Shown one piece after another: positions 17,160 through 24,813 of a stretch of 64,000 bases of DNA; within the stretch, counting starts at the first letter, position 1; each line of letters opens with the position of its first letter. The DNA comes from Hymenobacter sp. BT559 (lineage in GTDB: Bacteria > Bacteroidota > Bacteroidia > Cytophagales > Hymenobacteraceae), in the NCBI RefSeq assembly GCF_016427535.1, contig NZ_JAELXV010000001.1, forward strand, positions 1,178,001 to 1,242,000. Reading direction: 5' to 3'. The position numbers were made by a program, and so were the translations under genes. Below the pieces are notes generated by a model. The model saw only the letters and a list, made by a program, of their open reading frames with translations. It ran no database searches and was not told the DNA's origin.

Positions 17160-19466
17160 CTACACGCTTTCGGGCACTGGGTTAGGTACGGCGGCTAGCT
17201 TGCTGCCACGCTTTTTATAGACACCTAGGATGAGCAGCGGCAGCAGCGTGAGCTCGGCCACCACGCCAAATAGTAGCGTGAGTCCGATGAGCAGCCCCAC
17301 GTAGAACGTGCCATCAAACGACGAAAACAGCAGCGTGCAGAAGCCGCCCACCAAAATGAGCGAAGTGACAATTACGGCCTTGCCCGCCAGCAAGTAGGTG
17401 CGCCGCACAGCCTTAAATACGCTGGGCTCGTGCCCTAGGGTGAGGCGCAGCTTGCTGATAAAGTGAATGGTATCATCGACCGCGATGCCGAACGCGATGG
17501 TGAAAATGATACTTGTGCTCACTTTCATATTCACGCCGGCCAAACCCATCACGCCCGCCACCACCAAGATGGGCAGCAAGTTGGGCACCAGCACTACCAG
17601 CGTCATGCGCACTGAGCGGAAGAGCAGCAACACGATGAGCGTGACCATCGCCACGTCGATAGCCATGCCCTGTATCATGTTCAGGGTCAGGTTCTCGTTG
17701 TTCTTGTCAATGAGGTTCGAGGAGCCCGTGAGGCGGGTACGCAGCACCGTGGTGTCGAGCTGGGTGCGCAGGTAGTGGCGTAGGGCGGTATTCAGCTCAG
17801 CCGCCCGAATGCTGCCCACGTCGGCCATGCGGCCGGTGAGGCGCCCGGCCGAGCCATCGGGCAGGGCCAGCGCCCGAAACTCGGGTTTCTTGCGGAATAG
17901 CTTGAGCTTGGAAGTAAGCGACTTAAGCTCGGTTGAATCGGTGGGGAGGCGGTACTCTGCCAACTCGCCGCCGTGTAGGGCCTTACGCGTGGCCTTCACC
18001 AGCGTGGCCGGCGAGGCCTGAAACTGCAAGCCATAGGTGTGTCCTAGGAATCCCTCAATCTGCTCAATCTCGCGCAGCACGGCCGGGTCGTAGATGGTGC
18101 GCCCGCCCACTGGCTTTAGCTCCAGCTCGAAGGGACGCACGCCCGCAAAGTGGGTGTCGAAAAACGCGAAATCCTGCCGCACGGGGTCGTTCTTCGATAA
18201 GTCATCGAGCAGCGAAGAGTTGATGCGCACCCGCGTACTTAGCCCGATGCTGGCCGCCAGCACCAGCCCGGCCACTACGTAGATGCTGCGTCGCTGCCGC
18301 AGTACCCCGCTAAAAAGGCGGCCCAGCACGCCATCCCAGTCGTGCCCGTGCTTGCGGGGCTCGCGCAGGGCGGGCTTATTGAGCAATACCAGCATAGCCG
18401 GCAGCAGCGTAAAGCTGAGTATAAACGCCAGCAGCACCGCGATGCCCGTAAACAGCCCAAAATTGTGAATGGGCCGAATAGTACTGGTCATCAAGGTAAA
18501 GAACCCAATGCTAGTAGTCAGTGCCGACAGCCCCGAGCCAAAGCCCGACTCCTTAATGGTAATGCGCAGGGCGTCTTTCTTGCCCGCGCCGTAGCCCAGC
18601 TCGCTCACGTAGCGGCTGATAATGTGGATGGTATCGGACATACCCACCACGAAGAGCATCAGCGGCAGCAAGGCCGTCATCAGGTCGATGCTGATGCCGC
18701 AGGCGCCCATTACCCCTAGGCCCCACACAATGGCACCTAGCACGACCACCAGCGGCAGCACCACGCCCCACCACGTGCGAAACGTGAGCCAGAGCAGCCC
18801 CGTCACGAGCAGCACCGAGAGGCTCATAAACACCACCAGTTCCCATTGTAGCCGGTCCACAAACACCGACTGCGCCACCAGTCGCCCCGCAAAGTGCGCC
18901 CGCTCTGCGGGCAGCCCGGCCCGCGCCAGGCCTTGGCGCAGCGAGGCCAGCAGCGAGTCGCCGGGCGGCTTCTCTAGGTCAGGCGTGAGCTGAAACACCA
19001 GCGCCACGGCCCGCGCATCGCGGCTAAAGACGTTGCCCACCAGCCCCGGCGTCCGAAAAATCAGCGTCGAGTCCTGGGCCCGGCTGGCTGGCACATCGGG
19101 GTGCAGGTAGGGTAGGTTATAAAAGCCAAAGCCCTCGACTACGGGGTTGGTGAGGGTAGTAGGGGAGGTGACGCTGAGCACGTGCGGCAGCCGCCGCGCC
19201 GCCCGCGTGAGGCTATCGACCTGGGCCAGAAAGCGCGGCTCGAATACCGTTTGGCCAGCCGGAGCCTCTAGGCCCAGTAGCAGGTAGTCGTTGTCGTTGC
19301 CGAAGCGCTGGGTGTAGCCCTGGTAATAGTCGAGGTCGGGGTCGCCGGCCGGGTAAAAGTCGTTGAAATTGTAGTTGAAACGCAGCTGGCTGGCGTAGTA
19401 GCCGGCCAGCCCCGTGAGCAGGGTCAGCACCAGCAGCGTGAGGTGCGCAAGGCGGCGAAGTGGCAT
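17160..19466 (-). CDS. MMPL/RND superfamily transporter
   Basis: 768 residues in two similar halves, each with one helix, a large periplasmic loop and five clustered helices. LMLFVVGMSDTIHIISRYV in the first half and IAFGIAVDDTIHFISKL in the second are the helix-4 segments with acidic residues expected for proton coupling. This layout (two sterol-sensing-like MMPL domains without a long C-terminal tail) fits hydrophobe exporters such as HpnN-like and MMPL proteins. The substrate, probably a lipid, is not indicated. No membrane-fusion protein or outer-membrane partner lies beside it. Confidence 0.85.
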   Translation of the reverse strand: MPLRRLAHLTLLVLTLLTGLAGYYASQLRFNYNFNDFYPAGDPDLDYYQGYTQRFGNDNDYLLLGLEAPAGQTVFEPRFLAQVDSLTRAARRLPHVLSVTSPTTLTNPVVEGFGFYNLPYLHPDVPASRAQDSTLIFRTPGLVGNVFSRDARAVALVFQLTPDLEKPPGDSLLASLRQGLARAGLPAERAHFAGRLVAQSVFVDRLQWELVVFMSLSVLLVTGLLWLTFRTWWGVVLPLVVVLGAIVWGLGVMGACGISIDLMTALLPLMLFVVGMSDTIHIISRYVSELGYGAGKKDALRITIKESGFGSGLSALTTSIGFFTLMTSTIRPIHNFGLFTGIAVLLAFILSFTLLPAMLVLLNKPALREPRKHGHDWDGVLGRLFSGVLRQRRSIYVVAGLVLAASIGLSTRVRINSSLLDDLSKNDPVRQDFAFFDTHFAGVRPFELELKPVGGRTIYDPAVLREIEQIEGFLGHTYGLQFQASPATLVKATRKALHGGELAEYRLPTDSTELKSLTSKLKLFRKKPEFRALALPDGSAGRLTGRMADVGSIRAAELNTALRHYLRTQLDTTVLRTRLTGSSNLIDKNNENLTLNMIQGMAIDVAMVTLIVLLLFRSVRMTLVVLVPNLLPILVVAGVMGLAGVNMKVSTSIIFTIAFGIAVDDTIHFISKLRLTLGHEPSVFKAVRRTYLLAGKAVIVTSLILVGGFCTLLFSSFDGTFYVGLLIGLTLLFGVVAELTLLPLLILGVYKKRGSKLAAVPNPVPESV

Positions 19467-19621
19467 AGATTGAGTGCCACAGACTCAGCGAGTCTGCGAA
19501 TGAGCAAGGCTAGGCAAACTGGCAAAAATTCATGAATGCTTCATGCCAGTTATTTTGAAAAAAACGTGTACTTTAGAAGTCGCAATCTGTCTCAACTGTT
19601 CAATTTTAGCTTTTGTTTCTC

Positions 19622-19873
19622 ATGAAAAAGTCCCTGCTTGCCCTCGCCCTGTTTGCATCGGCCGCTACCGCCTTCGCGCACGATGGCGACAAGCCCGCCG
19701 CCAAGGGTAAAAAAGCCGACCACTGCACCGCCGCTGCCGCCGCCAAGTGCGAAAAAGGCATGACCGCCGGCGCCAAAATGGACGGTATGCCCGCCTGCTG
19801 CCGCGCCAAAATGGCCGCCATGAAGACCGCGCCCGCTACGGCCGCGACCAAGGCACCAGTGAAATCGATGTAA
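19622..19873 (+). CDS. Small exported Cys/His/Met-rich protein
   Basis: 83 residues from ATG at 19622; the signal peptide MKKSLLALALFASAATAFA predicts a mature peptide of about 64 residues starting HDGD. It carries four Cys (one single, one single, one CC pair), several Met (MTAGAKMDGM, AKMAAMK) and His, with many Lys and Ala. This suggests a periplasmic metal-binding or copper-handling peptide, but no family is recognised. A terminator follows immediately, so it is probably a single-gene unit. Confidence 0.7.
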   Translation: MKKSLLALALFASAATAFAHDGDKPAAKGKKADHCTAAAAAKCEKGMTAGAKMDGMPACCRAKMAAMKTAPATAATKAPVKSM

Positions 19874-19900
19874 GTCAGCGTATTGCTTGCTATACCAGAG

Positions 19901-19938
19901 GCGCCCTGTTCTTGTTGTAAGGACAGGGCGCTCTTTGT
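19901..19938 (+). terminator. Rho-independent terminator after the Cys/Met-rich gene
   Basis: GCGCCCTGT (19901-19909) pairs with ACAGGGCGC (19923-19931), followed by a T-rich run TCTTTGTT. It lies 27 bases after the stop codon. Confidence 0.8.
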
Positions 19939-19949
19939 TATTAAAGCCA

Positions 19950-20435
19950 ATGCCTAGAATAGAAGTAATTACGCGCATTGCTGCCCCACAAACACGCTGT
20001 TTCTACTTAGCATTAAGTGTAGACTTACACGCAGTATCTGCCCAGCAAACGCAAGAGCAGATAGTGTGCGGTGTGCGCAGTGGTATTTTGCACCTAGGTG
20101 ATGAGGTGACGTTTCGGGCGCGGCATTTTGGCATTTGGCAAACACTGACCAGTAGAATAACTGCGTACCAGGCACCGGGCTATTTCTGCGATGAGATGCA
20201 GCGCGGCGCTTTCAAAGCCATGTGGCACGAGCATTACTTCGAGCCCGAAGGCAGCACAAGTACCATCATGAAGGATGTTTTTGAGTTCACATCGCCGTTG
20301 GGCTTTTTAGGTAAAATTGCCGATAAGTTGGTCCTGAGCGCCTACCTGCGTCGCTTTCTAGAGCAGCGTGGGGCTGTAATAAAGCACTACGCCGAGACCG
20401 ATGCCTGGCAGACAGTGCTACCGGCTGGGAGTTGA
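19950..20435 (+). CDS. SRPBCC (START-like) family protein
   Basis: 161 residues from ATG at 19950 ([20 protein letters not shown]); the longer frame from 19887 reads through a terminator and was rejected. The order [39 protein letters not shown] and [17 protein letters not shown] is the pattern of the ligand-binding SRPBCC cyclase/dehydrase group found beside many Bacteroidota genes. Function unknown. It is followed after 17 bases by thyA on the same strand. Confidence 0.8.
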   Translation: MPRIEVITRIAAPQTRCFYLALSVDLHAVSAQQTQEQIVCGVRSGILHLGDEVTFRARHFGIWQTLTSRITAYQAPGYFCDEMQRGAFKAMWHEHYFEPEGSTSTIMKDVFEFTSPLGFLGKIADKLVLSAYLRRFLEQRGAVIKHYAETDAWQTVLPAGS

Positions 20436-20452
20436 GTATTTTTGCTGCCCCT

Positions 20453-21247
20453 ATGCGCCAATACCACGACCTCCTTCAACAGATTCTTGACCACGGCAAC
20501 CAAAAGACGGACCGCACCGGTACCGGTACGCTGTCCATCTTTGGGCCGCAAATGCGGTTTAACCTGGCCGAGGGTTTCCCGCTCGTAACTACCAAGAAGG
20601 TGCACCTCAAGAGCGTCATCCACGAGCTACTGTGGTTTCTCAAGGGCGACACCAACATTGCTTACCTCAAGGAGCACGGTGTGAGAATCTGGGACGAGTG
20701 GGCCGATGAAAACGGCAACCTAGGGCCCGTGTATGGCTATCAGTGGCGTAGCTGGCCAGATGGCCACGGCGGCCACATCGACCAGATTTCGCAGATTATC
20801 CAGCAGCTCAAAACCCAACCCGACTCGCGCCGCATGGTGGTGAGCGCCTGGAACGTGGCCGACCTGCCCAGCATGAAGCTGCCCGCCTGCCACGCCCTGT
20901 TTCAGTTTTACGTGGCCGATGGCCGGCTCTCGTGCCAGCTCTACCAGCGCTCGGCCGATGTATTCCTGGGCGTGCCGTTCAACATTGCCAGCTACGCCCT
21001 GCTCACGCTTATGGTGGCGCAGGTCACGGGCTTGCAGCCCGGCGAGTTTATCTGGGCTGGCGGCGATACCCACCTCTATAGCAACCACCTCGAGCAGGCC
21101 CGCTTGCAGCTCGAGCGTACGCCGCGCCCGCTGCCCACCATGCGCCTTAATGCTGATATTCAGGATATTTTTGACTTTAAGTATGAAGATTTTAAGCTGG
21201 AGCATTATGACCCTTGGCCAGCTATAAAAGCGCCAGTTGCGGTATAA
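20453..21247 (+). CDS. thyA: Thymidylate synthase
   Basis: 264 residues from ATG at 20453, exactly the length of E. coli ThyA; a TTG at 20432 overlaps the SRPBCC gene and was rejected. The enzyme methylates dUMP to dTMP with methylenetetrahydrofolate in the cytoplasm. The active-site segment [14 protein letters not shown] (Cys near 146), the DRTGTGT phosphate-binding loop near 20 and the end [14 protein letters not shown] are all present. No dihydrofolate reductase gene follows. Confidence 0.98.
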   Translation: MRQYHDLLQQILDHGNQKTDRTGTGTLSIFGPQMRFNLAEGFPLVTTKKVHLKSVIHELLWFLKGDTNIAYLKEHGVRIWDEWADENGNLGPVYGYQWRSWPDGHGGHIDQISQIIQQLKTQPDSRRMVVSAWNVADLPSMKLPACHALFQFYVADGRLSCQLYQRSADVFLGVPFNIASYALLTLMVAQVTGLQPGEFIWAGGDTHLYSNHLEQARLQLERTPRPLPTMRLNADIQDIFDFKYEDFKLEHYDPWPAIKAPVAV

Positions 21248-21393
21248 AAGGAGAGGGTATTCCAGAAATTAGATTAGATAGTCCCAAAAAAGTACTTTTT
21301 TATATAGACCTAACTACTGCATTTTCGTAATAGTAGTAAGTCTGGTATAGGAATTGTCGTTTTTGTTTAGGGGAAACTAGTCTACTTTTCGCT

Positions 21394-21636
21394 GTGGGTA
21401 TTTCGCTGCTTTCTACGCTGCATCGCGCGCTAATCACGCTTACGGCTTTGCACTTGGGCCAGGGGCCCCGAAAAGTTGTTCTGGCTAAAAACCAAGTGAC
21501 CGAGGCGGACCTATGCGAGTATTATGAGCAGTGGCAACGCTTGCAAATAGTACACCAAGCCAAACAGGCCCGCTACGAGCCCAAGCCCGGCATCGACCTA
21601 GGGGTCGAGGAGGCTGCAATTCCTATTCACATGTAG
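21394..21636 (+). CDS. Possible small hypothetical protein
   Basis: 80 residues from a GTG at 21394; the frame is open a little further upstream without a start. The sequence is plausible (a helical ADLCEYYEQWQRLQIVHQAK segment) and there is no competing gene, but no family is recognised. The region 21248-21393 before it holds no gene; it is AT-rich and contains the perfect 16-base palindrome AAAAAAGTACTTTTTT at 21286-21301, perhaps a weak terminator of thyA. Confidence 0.3.
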   Translation: MGISLLSTLHRALITLTALHLGQGPRKVVLAKNQVTEADLCEYYEQWQRLQIVHQAKQARYEPKPGIDLGVEEAAIPIHM

Positions 21637-21681
21637 GCCGCGAGGTAGCCCCGCTGGCCGCATCACCGTATAAAGGCCAGC

Positions 21682-22209
21682 ATGAGGCAGTCGCTACGAG
21701 TTTTTTTGATGGGCCTAGGAGGCAGCTGGTTACTAGCCGCTGCTCCTGCCTGTGCCCAAGTTGGCGAAGGCGTATATGCCGCGCCTGGGCATTTAATTAC
21801 GTTTCCGCACCGCAAGCCCCCCCCACCGCCCCCCAAGCCCGATGCGGTAGTATCTCCCATTTTGCCGCGCTTCTGGCACGATGAAGCCAATGGCCGCGAG
21901 CGCGCTAGCGATTTTTATCGCTTCATGAGCCAGTATCTGAAGTACCCCGAGGCTGCCGTGAAGGCTGGCATGGTAGGGCGCATTTACGTGCGGCTGACGG
22001 TGGCGCCCAATGGCAAGGTGAACGCGGCGCAAGTAGTGCGCCGCCAGGTAGCTTCATTGCTGGCAGCCCCGCCGGCCCCCACCGATGTAGCCGCTGCCAC
22101 TGCCTCGCTCGAAGCCGAAACCTTGCGAATCTTCTGGGCGGCTAAGTTTCAGGTGGCCAAAATCAAGTCCGACACGGTCACCGTATCGGCCAGCTATCAG
22201 ATGGAGTAG
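21682..22209 (+). CDS. Exported protein with TonB C-terminal-like domain
   Basis: 175 residues. A signal peptide (about 1-25, cleavage after ACA-Q) is followed by a Pro-rich linker KPPPPPPKP and then a TonB C-terminal-like fold: FMSQYLKYPEAAVKAGMVGRIYVRLTVAPNGKVNAAQVVR. There is no membrane anchor or ExbBD neighbour, so it is more likely an exported domain protein than a working TonB. It ends 2 bases before the convergent aminotransferase gene. Confidence 0.75.
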   Translation: MRQSLRVFLMGLGGSWLLAAAPACAQVGEGVYAAPGHLITFPHRKPPPPPPKPDAVVSPILPRFWHDEANGRERASDFYRFMSQYLKYPEAAVKAGMVGRIYVRLTVAPNGKVNAAQVVRRQVASLLAAPPAPTDVAAATASLEAETLRIFWAAKFQVAKIKSDTVTVSASYQME

Positions 22210-22211
22210 CG

Positions 22212-23018
22212 CTAGCCCCTCAGGCTGGCCAACAGCGCCGGACTAGGCTCGGCAAAGCTTACGCTGCCCACTTGGCGCACGGCCCGCACTGCCGCCACGT
22301 TGGCCGTAAAAACGGCATCTGCCGCGAGCAAGTCGTGCCTCGAGAACAATCCTTCCTGGTAGGGGACACCTAGGGCGGTGGCCCGCCGCAGTATATCGGC
22401 CCGGCGCACCCCGGCCACGCAGCCGCTGGCCAGGGCGGGCGTGTATAAGATGCTGTCCTTGAGCCAAAAAATAGCTGCCGCGCCTGCTTCGGCTACTTGC
22501 CCAGCACTGTTGCATAAGAAGATTTCATCGAGCCCACGCTGCTCGCGCTCGTGGGCGGCGCGCACGTAGAGCCACGCCTGCGGCCCCTTGCAAAAGCTGA
22601 GTGGCGAGTACAACGACTGCGTTTCCTGCGCAAAATCGGCCACGCCGATGGGCGAGTCATCGGGCACAAAGGCTTCGGCGGTGGCTAGCCACTCGGCTGC
22701 GGCGGTGGGTGGGGTGTAGCGCCCGCCGCCGCAGCGCCACAACTGCACGCGCAGGCGGGCGGCTGGCAGGTGGTTGGCTGCGCCGAGGCCACCTAGGGTA
22801 GCCGCCAGCGCCTCGGCGCTGGCAAGCAGGGCCGGCAGCATGAGGTAAAGCTCTGCCGCTGCCTGCTGCATGCGGGCGGCGTGGTCGGCGGCCAGGCGCA
22901 GCTCGTTATTGCTGAAAACTAGTGTTTCAAAAAAACCATCACCGAAGGCCAGACCACGATTGGGGAGGGGTAGGGCCAGCTGGGAGGCCTCCAACAACTT
23001 ACCATTGAATAGCACCAT
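22212..23018 (-). CDS. Class IV aminotransferase (aminodeoxychorismate lyase-like)
   Basis: 268 residues, PLP fold type IV. The start MVLFNGKLLEASQLALPLPNRGLAFGDGFFETL matches the family's N-terminal pattern (GDGxFET). SFCKGPQAWLYVRAAHE near 140 supplies the PLP Lys and the tail LDEIFLCNSAGQVAEAGAAAIFW fits the E-x(3)-NxF motif, with Asn replaced by Ala. Candidates are 4-amino-4-deoxychorismate lyase (PabC) or a branched-chain/D-amino-acid aminotransferase; the short length favours PabC. No folate gene other than thyA is near. Confidence 0.8.
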   Translation of the reverse strand: MVLFNGKLLEASQLALPLPNRGLAFGDGFFETLVFSNNELRLAADHAARMQQAAAELYLMLPALLASAEALAATLGGLGAANHLPAARLRVQLWRCGGGRYTPPTAAAEWLATAEAFVPDDSPIGVADFAQETQSLYSPLSFCKGPQAWLYVRAAHEREQRGLDEIFLCNSAGQVAEAGAAAIFWLKDSILYTPALASGCVAGVRRADILRRATALGVPYQEGLFSRHDLLAADAVFTANVAAVRAVRQVGSVSFAEPSPALLASLRG

Positions 23019-23075
23019 ATGCGTCGTAGCAGCTACAAAATTCGATAAATTAAATTAAGCCGCTAAATCCACGCC

Positions 23076-24197
23076 TTAAACAAGCACGAATTTCTTGCCC
23101 GGCAGCGCCCGCACCACGCCCCGAAACTCTAGCCCCAGCAGCAGCGAGGCGACTAGGTGTATCGGCAACTGCGCCTTCCAAGCCAGGTCGTCGATGTGGG
23201 CTTCCTTGCTGACTATGAGCACCGTGATGAGTGCGAACTCGTCGGCCGTAAAATCAGCGGCTGCGTAGGAGGGAGGAGGCTGAAACTTGCCGGGCAGGTG
23301 CAGCGCGGCATCCCAGTTCAGGACCTGCTCTAGGTCCTTGGGTTCTTGATAGAGAGCAGCTTTATGGCTCTTGATGAGCGTGTTGCAGCCTTCCGAAGAC
23401 GGGGCGCCTAGGGGGCCGGGCACGGCCAGCACGTCGCGGTCGTAGCTCAGGGCCAGCTCGGCGGTGATGAGCGCGCCACCTTTGGCAGCGGCTTCGACTA
23501 CCACCGTGCCATCGGCGAGGCCTGCGATGATGCGGTTGCGCTGCGGAAAATTGTAGCGGTCGGGCTGCGTACCAAAGGCAAACTCGGTAAGCAGGCCACC
23601 CGTTTCGCGCATTTTCTCGGCCGTTTTGCGGTGTGCGGCGGGGTAGATGATGTCGAGCCCGGTGGCCATTACGCCCACAGTTTGTAGTCCTTCCTGCAAG
23701 GCTGCCCGGTGCGCCATGATATCGATGCCGTAGGCCAAGCCACTGATAATAAGCGGCTGGTGCGGTAGCACACCCTTTAGCAAACGCTCGGTTTGCTCGC
23801 GGCCATACTCCGTGGCTTGGCGGGTGCCCACCAGGGCTAGCGTTTTGGGCGCGTTCAGGTCAGCCTGGCCTTGGTAGTAGAGTAGTACCGGCGCGTCGGG
23901 GATGAGCTTGAGGCGCGACGGATACCGCTTGTTGGTATAAAACAGAATTTCGACGCCCTCCTTTTCCGCCTTGCGCAGGCTGGCTTCGGCCTGCGCTAGT
24001 GCCTTGCCGCGCTCGGGCCCAGTCAGGATTTTAATGGTGGCGTCGCCTACCCCCGGAATGCGCCGCAGCTTGCCGGGTGGCAGGTGCAACACGTTTTTGG
24101 CCGACGAGCCGTAGCTCATGAGCTGGCGCGTGAGTTGGGGGCCAATGCCAGGGAGCAGGGTAAGCGCGAGTTCGTGGTAGAGGTCGTCGGTCAGCAT
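23076..24197 (-). CDS. dprA: DNA-processing protein DprA
   Basis: 373 residues from ATG at 24197. An N-terminal SAM-like helix-hairpin region (LLPGIGPQLTRQL, RIPGVGDATIKIL) is followed by the Rossmann-like DprA domain (LALVGTRQATEYGREQ, SGLAYGIDIMAHRAAL, QRNRIIAGLADGTVVVEA) and a C-terminal winged helix (LAWKAQLPIHLVASLLLGLEFRG). DprA loads RecA on incoming single-stranded DNA during transformation. It is separated from the MerR gene by 86 bases. Confidence 0.96.
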   Translation of the reverse strand: MLTDDLYHELALTLLPGIGPQLTRQLMSYGSSAKNVLHLPPGKLRRIPGVGDATIKILTGPERGKALAQAEASLRKAEKEGVEILFYTNKRYPSRLKLIPDAPVLLYYQGQADLNAPKTLALVGTRQATEYGREQTERLLKGVLPHQPLIISGLAYGIDIMAHRAALQEGLQTVGVMATGLDIIYPAAHRKTAEKMRETGGLLTEFAFGTQPDRYNFPQRNRIIAGLADGTVVVEAAAKGGALITAELALSYDRDVLAVPGPLGAPSSEGCNTLIKSHKAALYQEPKDLEQVLNWDAALHLPGKFQPPPSYAAADFTADEFALITVLIVSKEAHIDDLAWKAQLPIHLVASLLLGLEFRGVVRALPGKKFVLV

Positions 24198-24283
24198 GTA
24201 GCGCGAAGCTCTTGCTTCGTGCACGAGCGCAGCGAGTTCTGCGGTCGAGAAGATGTAAAGTTAAATAAGCTCGCTAATTACAC

Positions 24284-24646
24284 CTACTGAGGCTCTGCTT
24301 TTCCTGCCCCATCAATCTCCTTCTTTAGGCTCACCAAAAAGCCGCGTACTTTCTCTAAAGACTGAATCACGTCAATCTTGTCCTTGAGCTGTCCGCCTTT
24401 CTGCTTCAGCATCTCGCGCGCGCCGGGAATGGTATAGCCGCGCTCTTTAACTAAGTGGTAGATAGTGCGAAACGTATCAACGTCGGCTTGGGTGAATAAG
24501 CGGTTGCCCTTCTTGCTTTTGCGCGGGCGCAGCTCATCAAACTCCGTTTCCCAGAACCGTATGAGCGAGGTAGCCACGCCAAACTGCTCGGCTACTTCGC
24601 CAATGGTGAAGTACTGTTTGGTAATGTCGCGTTCTTTATAAGGCAT
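24284..24646 (-). CDS. MerR-family transcriptional regulator
   Basis: 120 residues. The N-terminal winged helix YFTIGEVAEQFGVATSLIRFWETEF (12-36) is the MerR DNA-binding pattern, and residues 60-112 form a long helix for dimerisation. No metal-binding Cys are present. It is a small MerR protein of the type widely conserved in Bacteroidota; its target is not evident. It lies upstream of dprA on the same strand and divergent to alaS. Confidence 0.9.
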   Translation of the reverse strand: MPYKERDITKQYFTIGEVAEQFGVATSLIRFWETEFDELRPRKSKKGNRLFTQADVDTFRTIYHLVKERGYTIPGAREMLKQKGGQLKDKIDVIQSLEKVRGFLVSLKKEIDGAGKAEPQ

Positions 24647-24705
24647 AAGCCACTAACGCGGGCCTAGGCCCGGCAGGTATTTCAAAATCAATAAAACGGA
24701 GCGGC

Positions 24706-24713
24706 TACCTTTG
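24706..24713 (+). promoter_or_regulatory. -7 element TACCTTTG upstream of alaS
   Basis: TACCTTTG fits TAnnTTTG exactly and lies about 100 bases before the alaS ATG. No -33 TTG is evident at 19-21 bases; the region there is AT-rich. The leader 24720-24813 contains a GC-rich dyad (GGCGGTTTCGGCCGCC). Confidence 0.5.
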
Positions 24714-24813
24714 CAAAAAGGGATGCCCGGCGGTTTCGGCCGCCGAAAAGTAGCCATAAATCCTCTTCCAAGCCTAATCACGCCTCCCGGCCGCTGCCGG
24801 GCGCTCTTCTGCC

